Assembly (NCBI GenBank): GCA_039698035.1
Contig: JBDKSW010000004.1
Location: 248,001 to 312,000, forward strand
Length of the DNA stretch: 64,000 nt
Direction of reading: 5' to 3'
From: JAJFUI01 sp039698035
Lineage (GTDB): Bacteria; Planctomycetota; Planctomycetia; Pirellulales; Thermoguttaceae
The notes below the pieces were generated by a model that worked only from the letters and a program-made list of their open reading frames with translations, searched no databases and had not been told where the DNA came from. Numbering within the stretch: the first letter of the stretch is position 1; each line of letters opens with the position of its first letter. Below, piece by piece: positions 36,808 through 44,105 of the stretch. The position numbers and the translations under genes are program-made.

Positions 36808-37097
36808 CGCTGTCACCCCTTCTCCCTGATCCCCGGCTGGTCCCTGGCAACGGACCTGATTGGCATCCAACGTGCATCGCCTTTGCTGGTCATCCACGTT
36901 GCAGGCGACCATTTGCCGCATTGCCAGGCCATCGACGCAACAATCGTAGGAGAGCCTTGTCGGCCTGGCAAGCAGGCACGGCGCCGTGCCTTGGCTAGGA
37001 AGATCCCCGATGGTCCGCCAGCGCATGGGCCCGCCAGCCTGGTCGCCGCTTGATCAACGAACCGGAAATCGCTCGCCTAACGCGCGAGCCATCGCGA
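36808..37097. other. Intergenic region between the sigma-54 activator and DUF1328 genes
   Basis: Divergent upstream region without a gene, holding the 18-bp palindrome listed separately and a weak GG-N10-GC sequence at 36862-36875. A clear promoter for the activator gene itself was not found. Confidence 0.5.
36974..36991. repeat. 18-bp perfect palindrome, candidate operator
   Basis: AGGCACGGCGCCGTGCCT reads identically on both strands. It lies about 170 bases upstream of the activator gene and 183 upstream of the DUF1328 gene, a typical distance for an enhancer-type site of an NtrC-family protein. Confidence 0.55.
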
Positions 37098-37113
37098 CGG
37101 CGCACACCATGCA
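37098..37113 (+). promoter_or_regulatory. Weak sigma-54 promoter candidate of the DUF1328 gene
   Basis: GGCGCACACCATGC at 37099-37112 keeps GG-N10-GC and matches seven of the ten fixed positions. The GC lies 62 bases before ATG 37174, the same distance as in the strong neighbouring sites. Confidence 0.4.
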
Positions 37114-37173
37114 CCCGCCGACGCAAATGCGATCGCACTCAACCCTCAGCAAAAAACGGAGAGGAGAATCGTC

Positions 37174-37350
37174 ATGCTCTACTGGTCAATCGTCTTCCTG
37201 ATCATCGCGATGATCGCTGGCATCTTCGGTTTCACGGGCGTCTATGTCGCGGCCGCCGGTATCGCGAAGATCCTGTTTTTCGTGTTCCTGGTGTTGCTGG
37301 TCATCAGCTTGCTCGCAGGCGGCTTCCGACATGGGCCACCCGTGGCCTAG
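37174..37350 (+). CDS. DUF1328 (YtjA-type) small membrane protein
   Basis: A 58-residue protein: MLYWSIVFLIIAMIAGIFGF, then GVYVAAAGIAKILFFVFLVL and LVISLLAGG. Two transmembrane helices with the DUF1328 consensus (W...F...A.IA...GF.G.A...A.IAK.LF..F) are visible. GAGGAG lies seven bases upstream of the ATG. These small membrane proteins are often stress-induced and found next to YciE-like and CsbD genes; their role is unknown. Confidence 0.9.
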   Translation: MLYWSIVFLIIAMIAGIFGFTGVYVAAAGIAKILFFVFLVLLVISLLAGGFRHGPPVA

Positions 37351-37497
37351 CAAACTTTCTCTCCGCCCTGCCTGAGCCCGTTGCCCAACCGAGGACGGAA
37401 AATCGGAGTCCCGCGCGTGCGCGTCGGGCTCGTGGGATCGGCAAGAACTGCGGTCCGGCACATCACACATCACCATGGCCCGCGGCACGTCAACGTC

Positions 37498-37515
37498 GCG
37501 GCGCACGGTTTGCAA
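37498..37515 (+). promoter_or_regulatory. Sigma-54 promoter candidate of the secreted TPR-like gene
   Basis: GGCGCACGGTTTGC at 37500-37513 has GG-N10-GC, a perfect -12 TTTGCA and eight of the ten fixed core positions. It lies 108 bases before ATG 37621. Confidence 0.5.
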
Positions 37516-37620
37516 TATTGCACCCAAACCAGGCACTCAGGGACGAGGCTCTCGAGTCTACCGAAATCGCTCGGCACGGCCGCTGTAACGATTTCCACAA
37601 CGCGGACAAGGAGAATGGAG

Positions 37621-38826
37621 ATGTCATCGAAACCATTGGTCATCGGTAGCTGCCTCGTCGTCGCTTCGCTGGTCCTATTGGCGGCCAGCTCGGCCATGGC
37701 TCAACGCAGCGGTGGCAACCCTGGCGGTAGTGGCGGCCGAATCGGCGGCGACTACGGCGGCCGGACTTGGTCGGACGTGGAGCGACACCCGATGCCCAGC
37801 GATGGACGCCAATACTTGGGCGACACATTCCGTTACGGCTATCAGCCCTACTACGGCGGGCCATACGGCCCACGCTATGGCAACTGGCAAGGCTACGGCT
37901 ACCGTAATCGCTATTGGGACGGCCGCAACTGGTGGCGACCGTATCCCGGCTGGGGCCCGTGGGGCTACGGCTATGGCTGGCCGCGCTATTACGGCGATGA
38001 CTCGGACGACGACGCTTACTCGGGCCCCTACGAGGACTCCGGCGTCGGCGACCAGGAGGAAGAAGACGAATCCGTCCAGTACGGCGAAAACACGCCGGGC
38101 CGCGGCGAAAACTATTTATCCCAGGCCATCGAAGCCTTCCAACAGGGCGACTACAACACGGCTCTGCGGATGGCAGGCCACGCCGAAATTGATGATCCTC
38201 GCAACCCCGAGGCACACCTGATCGCCGCGTTGGCCATGTTCGCCACGGGCGACTATCGAGGCGCGGCCGTTCAGTCGCGCATCCTCACGTCGCTCGGCCA
38301 CAATCCAACCTGGGAACAGATCTATCAGTACTATGGCAACGTCCGGCCGTACACCCGTCAAATCCGAGCGCTCGAGCGTTACGCCAAAACCCATCAGTCG
38401 TCGGCCGACGCCCGACTCCTCCTCGGCTTCCTGTATCTTACCGGCGGGTATCGCGACGCCGCCAAACGCGAATTGCAGGTCGCGCAGAGGCTCTTGCCCC
38501 GCGATCGCATCGCCATTGTGCTGCTCCGACGTGTCGGTGGCACTCCCACCCTGGAAACGGCCGCCCGACCGGGCCTGCTGCAGCGCGGCGTGGACATCGG
38601 TCGTCAACAAGGTCAGGGACAACTCCCGACCATGGAAGAGCGTCGAACGGACCGCAAAACGATCGGCCAGGGCGCGCCGACCGGTCAACAGCAGCCCAAT
38701 CAGGGCCGCAACGTGAACCCGCCTCAGCAAAACCAAGGAAACGTGAACCCGCAAGACGACGCCGACGAAGAAAACCGCGCGTCGGATTCCGTAACACCAC
38801 AGCACCCGGCCCCGCAAGGGCAATGA
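37621..38826 (+). CDS. Secreted Gly/Tyr/Trp-rich protein with TPR-like region
   Basis: A 401-residue protein from ATG 37621, which has AAGGAG at a proper distance (ATG 37615 lies too close to it). Signal peptide: LVIGSCLVVASLVLLAASSA, ending AMA. Residues 28-120 are rich in Gly, Tyr and Trp (YQPYYGGPYGPRYGNWQGYG), followed by an acidic linker. Residues ~155-290 hold three TPR-like units (AIEAFQQGDYNTALRMAGHA, PEAHLIAALAMFATGDYRGA, SADARLLLGFLYLTGGYRDA). The tail is Gln/Asn-rich. I recognise no function beyond an exported scaffold; the aromatic repeats suggest surface adhesion, which is inference. Confidence 0.8.
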   Translation: MSSKPLVIGSCLVVASLVLLAASSAMAQRSGGNPGGSGGRIGGDYGGRTWSDVERHPMPSDGRQYLGDTFRYGYQPYYGGPYGPRYGNWQGYGYRNRYWDGRNWWRPYPGWGPWGYGYGWPRYYGDDSDDDAYSGPYEDSGVGDQEEEDESVQYGENTPGRGENYLSQAIEAFQQGDYNTALRMAGHAEIDDPRNPEAHLIAALAMFATGDYRGAAVQSRILTSLGHNPTWEQIYQYYGNVRPYTRQIRALERYAKTHQSSADARLLLGFLYLTGGYRDAAKRELQVAQRLLPRDRIAIVLLRRVGGTPTLETAARPGLLQRGVDIGRQQGQGQLPTMEERRTDRKTIGQGAPTGQQQPNQGRNVNPPQQNQGNVNPQDDADEENRASDSVTPQHPAPQGQ

Positions 38827-39505
38827 CAAAGGTGCCCCGCTGTCCGATCTTGGCAGCGTCGGCCACTCCAGCGACGGGAAGGCAAGCACGGCGTCCGGGG
38901 AGAGGTGCATACCTCTCCTCGGACGTGAGCCCAGCCTTCGGCTAACCGTTGACACCTCACACGACCGTCCGTCGCCTTTCTCCGCCACCACGAGCATCTC
39001 GCACTCCTCGATGGTCCGTGCGTGGTCGCGACGGAATTGACCAAGGCGACAACCGAAGATGTCGGTCCCAGCAGGCCTTGACCTGCGGCACGCCAGTTTG
39101 CCTCGAATTTTTTTCATGCCCCTTGACTCTCCACCCCGCCACGTAAGAATGTTTGCGGTGAGACCTATCCTTAACAGGCGGTTAGCAGGCGGAAGAACAG
39201 GAAAGCTAACCAACACTGGTCGCAGGATGGGTCTTGCCCGTTTCTTGGCCCTGCTGGCCGAATGCCGCGAACGATTGTCCGGGATCGCGGCATAGCGACT
39301 GTCGAACACGCCACGCCCGCAGCGGATTCGCAACGCCACCCAGCCCTTCCGCGTGCGGCGACTTCTCTTCACGGCCCGATCGTCTTCTTGCGCGCTGCTC
39401 CTGGCCGCCGCGCCACTCATTTGCAAATGGTTATGACATGCCATGCGACGCATCCCAATCGCAATGCTTACATTAGTGGTCGTCTAATCTTTATTCTCGT
39501 TTTTC
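38827..39505. other. Long gene-free region before the giant surface protein gene
   Basis: About 680 bases with no supportable gene. It contains the 34-base hairpin at 38892-38925, a weak TTGACT (39123-39128) with TAAGAA 15 bases on, and AT-richer sequence from about 39400. Confidence 0.5.
38892..38925. repeat. Strong hairpin-forming inverted repeat
   Basis: CGTCCG + GGAGAGGT (38892-38906, one unpaired base), a GCAT loop and ACCTCTCC + CGGACG (38911-38925) pair over 14 positions with one mismatch. No T-run follows, so it is not a standard terminator. It lies 66 bases after the TPR-like gene. Confidence 0.65.
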
Positions 39506-39528
39506 TCTGAGCGGAGCCTCAGATTTTT
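39506..39528 (+). terminator. Weak intrinsic terminator candidate
   Basis: TCTGAG (39506-39511) and CTCAGA (39518-39523) form a 6-bp stem followed by TTTTT. The position upstream of the giant gene rather than after one makes attenuation an alternative. Confidence 0.35.
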
Positions 39529-39560
39529 CTTGACCCACTTTTGGAATTGCGATACGGTTC

Positions 39561-39572
39561 ACTCTTAAGAGT
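39561..39572. repeat. 12-bp palindrome upstream of the giant surface protein gene
   Basis: ACTCTTAAGAGT is a perfect palindrome 179 bases before ATG 39751. It could be an operator. A possible promoter (TTGACC at 39530-39535, GATACG at 39551-39556, spacer 15) directly precedes it. Confidence 0.4.
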
Positions 39573-39750
39573 TCTCCCGATGTCCACGGAGCGGACGCTC
39601 TCACCGCCTCATCACAGGACGGTCGCATCGCGAAGATCTCTGTCGGCGCGGTCAGGAACCCGCGCCGCCCAGTCCCCAAGGTCGCGTCGGCCCCGACACA
39701 ACGGCGTGCGATGTGGCCTGCCCTGTTGCGGAACGAGAAAGGCAAGATCG

Positions 39751-42700
39751 ATGTGGTTCTTTAGAGGCTCGCAAACGCGCGCGCGGCGGCACACGCATTC
39801 CACCAATCGTCTTTTCGGTGATCGGGGCAACATCCGCCTCCGATTGGAGACGCTCGAAAGCCGCACGCTGCTTTCCATCAGCAGCACGGTCAGCGCGGTC
39901 GCATCGCAAACCGAAGAGTCGGCGGCGTACACCGCCGCGGCCATCACCGGCGACACGTCGGCGACAACGACATCGTCAACCGCGAGCGTCGCATCCGCCG
40001 CGGCCGTCGCCAGTTCATCATCCACCACTGCCACCGCGACCACGACGGTGCATCTGACCGCCGAGTGGTTCGCACAGCAGGGGGCCGGGCCCTACTATCT
40101 CAACGCCAGCAACACAACCTACGTCCTCGACACGGACGTCACCGTCTCCGGCACGGCGTTCATCCTGGGCGGCAGCAACGTCACACTCGACCTCAACCAG
40201 CACACGGTCACCTATGGCAACAGCACGCCGGTCACCGTCACCAACGGCGGCTTCGAGCAGGGCAGCGGCACGAGCGTGCCGGGTTGGGACCTGTCATCGG
40301 CTCCAAGCGCCGCGATTGCGGCGAACACCGATTATTTCTGGGGCGATCAAGTCCTGAAGTTCACCAACGCCACCGGAACGCAAAGCATCCTTTCCGACGC
40401 GATTTCGATCCCGACGGCCAACCACGAGTACGCGGCCACCATCTCCTGGAAGACGGTCAACGGCAGCACGGTCACTCTCTCGGTCGTCGACGCCACGACC
40501 GGCGCCGTCTTGGCCAGTTCAACCGAGGGCGTGGTGAAGTTTACGCCCACGACAACCGCTTCCGTGCGGCTTAAGATCACCGTAACGGCCACGACCGCCG
40601 ACACGGTGACCCTCGACTACGCCTCGCTCACGGCCTCCCGCGATTACGGCGTGATCGCCAGCACGGCCTGGTACTATCTGCCTTCCCAGTTGTCCAGCGA
40701 CACGACCAAGAGCACGATGACCAACTCCCAATACCTGACTATTTGCAACGGGAGCATCGTGCAGGGGCAGGGCGACGGATACTCGTCGCTGCCAATCTAC
40801 GCCGAATACGTCAACGGCCTCACGGTGAAGAACGTCAACACGCTGAGCACGGGCATCGACACGGGCGCCATCGACGCCCGCTATGCCAGTCTCGGTGTCA
40901 CCATCTCGGGCTGCGTCTTCCGCAGCACGTCGGACAAGGTCACCAACCGCATGGCCATGATGGGCGCCCTGGTCCAAGTGCCTTATTCCACGGACCCGGT
41001 GGTCGTCACCGACAACCAATTTTACGATTCGCCGCAAATCGGCATCTTCGCCTCGGGCAACGATGACCTGACGATCAGCAATAACACGATCGAGTCCAAC
41101 ACGATCGTCACCGACGGCTACGGCATCTTGCTCAACAACGTGCATCACTTCGTGATTTCCGGCAACACCATCACGGCCGCCGTCGGCAAAAGCAGCCGCG
41201 GCATCCTCATCGACGGATACAGCGGCGTCACCGACGATGGCGAAATCTACGACAACTACATCGATATCCGTGAAAGGCCCAATTCCGAATACGGCGTCAC
41301 GGGACTCGAAGCCACCGCGCTCCGCCTGCGAACGTGGGAGGACGCCGGCTGGACCAATCTGCACATCTATAACAATACATTCATCGCCAGGACCGGCGTC
41401 GGCGAGGTCCACGAGGCCATCGGACTCCGCGTCTACATCCCGACCAATTCCACGGGCGCCGACCTGAACAACGTGATCGAGTCCAACACGTTCAAAGCGA
41501 TCGTCGAGACGACCGACGCCAGCTATTCGGCGTACGCCGTGACGATCGAGGGCGTCGGCGCAAACTGCTGCCCGCTGTTCGTCGACAATCTGTTTGAAAG
41601 CAACGACACGTCCCTCGGCCTTGGCGGCAACGACGGCAAGGACGCCTTCGACGGCAATTTTATCTCGAACACGTTCGTCCGTTCGAGCGAAGGCGCCACA
41701 CGCACTTATTCCGCCATCAGCGCCGGATTCTGGATCGGATCGGTCCAGAACATCACCATCATCGACTCGCAGTACTCCAACGGCGCGACCCAAACGATCA
41801 ACTGGGCCTCGTCCTACGCCCCGTCGGATGGCTCGACCCGACAAGTGTCCTTCGGCTGGCTGCTCGACATCAACGCCGAGGACGCCTCCGGAAACGCGCT
41901 GGCCGGCGCGACAGTTACCATCACCGATAACACCGGCGCCACGGTCTACACGGGCACGACCAACGCCTCCGGCCAACTGGCCGACATCCCGCTGGTCACC
42001 ACAACCTACAGTCAATCGACCACCAACTCGAGCACAATCACCGCCGTCGGTTGGGGACCGTTCAACGTGACCGTCTCCTTGGCCGGTTACGCCTCCACGA
42101 CGCAGACCGTCAACCTCACCCAGTCATCGACGATCGACGTCCAATTGTCAGGCTCGGGCACGACCGTAACCGTCACCGCGCCGAGCGGACTGACCGCCAA
42201 CGCCTCCTCGGCAAGCGTCGCCCTTGCGTGGACCAACAACGCGACCAACGCCACCGCCTTCAGCGTCGAGCGATCCACCGGCACGTCCGGCGTCTGGACC
42301 GTCCTGACCAACAGTCTGGCCGCCACGGCTACGAGCTATACCGATAGCGCGGTCACGGCCGGCACAACCTACAGCTACCGCGTCCGCGCACTGGCCGGCA
42401 GCACGGCTTCCGGCTACTCCAACGTGGCTTCGGCAACTGTGCCGAGCGCGACGCCGACCACACCGGCCGCGCCGACCAACCTGACCGCCACGGCGGTCGT
42501 CTCGCCGGGCGGCATCCAACTGACATGGACCAACAACGCCACCAATGCCACATCGTACAGCGTTGAACGCTACAGCGGCGGCACCGGCCTCTGGGCCGTC
42601 GTGGCCAGCAACCTGGCCGCCACAGCCACAAGCTACACCGACACGAGCGTCACCGCGGGAACGTTCTACACCTATCGCGTGCAAGCACTGGCCGGAACAA

Positions 42701-44064
42701 TCGCTTCCAACTATTCCAATACGGCCTGGGCCACCGCGCCGGCCGCGACCACGACAACCCTGGCCGCCCCAACCAATCTGACCGCCACGGCGGCCTCCTC
42801 GGCGAGCGTCACCCTTGCGTGGACCAACAACGCGACCAACGCCACGGCCTACAGCGTCGAGCGATCCACCGGCACGTCCGGCGTCTGGACCGTCTTGACC
42901 AGCAGTCTGGCAGCCACGGCGACGAGCTACACCGACAACACGGTCACGGCCGGCACAACCTACAGCTACCGCGTCCAGGCATTCGCAGGAACAACCGCTT
43001 CGGCCTACTCGGCCACGGCTTCCGTTACGGTGCCCGTCACAACGCCGGCCACGCCGACCAACCTGACGGCCACGGCGATCACCTCGTCGGTCGGCATCCA
43101 ACTGACATGGACCAACAACGCCACCAATGCCACATCGTACAGCGTTGAACGCTACAGCGGCGGCACCGGCCTCTGGGCCGTCGTGGCCAGTAACCTGGCC
43201 GCCACGGCCACAAGCTACACCGACACGAGCGTCACCGCGGGAACGTTCTACACCTATCGCGTGCAAGCACTGGCCGGAACGGTCGCTTCCAACTATTCCA
43301 ATACGGCCTGGGCCACCGCGACCACGACAACCCTGGCCACCCCAACCAATCTGACCGCCACGGCAGCCACCTCGTCCGTCAGCATCCAGCTCGCGTGGAC
43401 CAACAATGCCACGGGCGCCACCGCCTACACGGTCGAACGCTACAGCGGCGGCACAGGCCTCTGGGCCGTCGTCGCCAGCAACCTGGCCGCCACGGCCACG
43501 AGCTACACCGACACCAGCGTCACGGCCGGAACGTTCTATACCTATCGCGTAAAGGCGACCGCCGGCAGCGCCGCTTCGTCCTATTCCAACACGGCCTGGG
43601 CGACCGCGCCCACCGCGACGATTCTCGTCGCGCCGACGAACCTGAAGGCCGTCGCCATCGCGTCGTCCGGGGGCATCCGGCTAACATGGACCAACAACGC
43701 CACAGGCGTCACGTCCTTCCGCGTCGAACGCTACAGCGGCGGCACGGGCCTCTGGACCGTCGTCGCCAGCAACGTGTCTGGCCTGGCCACAAGCTACGTG
43801 GACCTTAGCGTCACGGCTGGAACATTCTACACCTATCGCGTGCAAGCCGTCGCCGGCAGCGTGACTTCCGCTTACTCGAACACGGCCTGGGCGACAGCCC
43901 CCAAGAAGACTTCGGCCGTCAAGAGCAGCAGTGTGACCGCCGCATCGACGACCACCGTCGTATCCTTGAACCCCGTTGCAGTCGCCGCCGTGTTCAGCCT
44001 CGACACGTCCGACGACGGCGCCACGTCAAGCGACTTAAACGCCATCTTGCCAACCGAGGGATAG
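39751..44064 (+). CDS. Giant secreted LEPR-XLL beta-helix protein with six FN3 domains
   Basis: A 1437-residue protein from ATG 39751; the frame is open 70 codons further up, but those codons look non-coding. Residues 32-42 read LETLESRTLLS, the planctomycete LEPR-XLL surface-protein motif. A Ser/Thr/Ala-rich linker follows, then a jelly-roll-like part (about 160-300), a right-handed parallel beta-helix (about 330-690: DLTISNNTIESNTIV, HFVISGNTITAAVG), a carboxypeptidase-regulatory-like domain (about 705-800: DASGNALAGATVTITDN) and six fibronectin type III domains (about 809-1386). No C-terminal PEP-CTERM or Gram-positive-type anchor is seen. It is probably a cell-surface or secreted polysaccharide-binding or adhesion protein. 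Confidence 0.88.
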   Translation: MWFFRGSQTRARRHTHSTNRLFGDRGNIRLRLETLESRTLLSISSTVSAVASQTEESAAYTAAAITGDTSATTTSSTASVASAAAVASSSSTTATATTTVHLTAEWFAQQGAGPYYLNASNTTYVLDTDVTVSGTAFILGGSNVTLDLNQHTVTYGNSTPVTVTNGGFEQGSGTSVPGWDLSSAPSAAIAANTDYFWGDQVLKFTNATGTQSILSDAISIPTANHEYAATISWKTVNGSTVTLSVVDATTGAVLASSTEGVVKFTPTTTASVRLKITVTATTADTVTLDYASLTASRDYGVIASTAWYYLPSQLSSDTTKSTMTNSQYLTICNGSIVQGQGDGYSSLPIYAEYVNGLTVKNVNTLSTGIDTGAIDARYASLGVTISGCVFRSTSDKVTNRMAMMGALVQVPYSTDPVVVTDNQFYDSPQIGIFASGNDDLTISNNTIESNTIVTDGYGILLNNVHHFVISGNTITAAVGKSSRGILIDGYSGVTDDGEIYDNYIDIRERPNSEYGVTGLEATALRLRTWEDAGWTNLHIYNNTFIARTGVGEVHEAIGLRVYIPTNSTGADLNNVIESNTFKAIVETTDASYSAYAVTIEGVGANCCPLFVDNLFESNDTSLGLGGNDGKDAFDGNFISNTFVRSSEGATRTYSAISAGFWIGSVQNITIIDSQYSNGATQTINWASSYAPSDGSTRQVSFGWLLDINAEDASGNALAGATVTITDNTGATVYTGTTNASGQLADIPLVTTTYSQSTTNSSTITAVGWGPFNVTVSLAGYASTTQTVNLTQSSTIDVQLSGSGTTVTVTAPSGLTANASSASVALAWTNNATNATAFSVERSTGTSGVWTVLTNSLAATATSYTDSAVTAGTTYSYRVRALAGSTASGYSNVASATVPSATPTTPAAPTNLTATAVVSPGGIQLTWTNNATNATSYSVERYSGGTGLWAVVASNLAATATSYTDTSVTAGTFYTYRVQALAGTIASNYSNTAWATAPAATTTTLAAPTNLTATAASSASVTLAWTNNATNATAYSVERSTGTSGVWTVLTSSLAATATSYTDNTVTAGTTYSYRVQAFAGTTASAYSATASVTVPVTTPATPTNLTATAITSSVGIQLTWTNNATNATSYSVERYSGGTGLWAVVASNLAATATSYTDTSVTAGTFYTYRVQALAGTVASNYSNTAWATATTTTLATPTNLTATAATSSVSIQLAWTNNATGATAYTVERYSGGTGLWAVVASNLAATATSYTDTSVTAGTFYTYRVKATAGSAASSYSNTAWATAPTATILVAPTNLKAVAIASSGGIRLTWTNNATGVTSFRVERYSGGTGLWTVVASNVSGLATSYVDLSVTAGTFYTYRVQAVAGSVTSAYSNTAWATAPKKTSAVKSSSVTAASTTTVVSLNPVAVAAVFSLDTSDDGATSSDLNAILPTEG
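42178..43910 (+). repeat. Six tandem FN3-coding repeats (A-B-A-B-B-B)
   Basis: Units begin at 42178, 42469, 42766, 43051, 43339 and 43630 (periods 291, 297, 285, 288, 291). Units 1 and 3 share the type-A core SVERSTGTSGVWTVL; units 2, 4, 5 and 6 share the type-B core VERYSGGTGLW. Long stretches between units 2 and 4 are identical at DNA level, which suggests recent duplication. Confidence 0.9.
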
Positions 44065-44105
44065 CGGACAAGACACCGGCGGTGCCACGGCTTCTCCTGC
44101 CCGAA

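Noticed and set aside
36862..36875. GGCATCCAACGTGC as another sigma-54 promoter
   Set aside because: Only seven of ten positions match and it lies 300 bases from the nearest plus-strand gene.
42178..43910. CRISPR-like repeat array
   Set aside because: The periodic sequence is protein-coding FN3 repeats of 285-297 bases with no short repeat/spacer structure.
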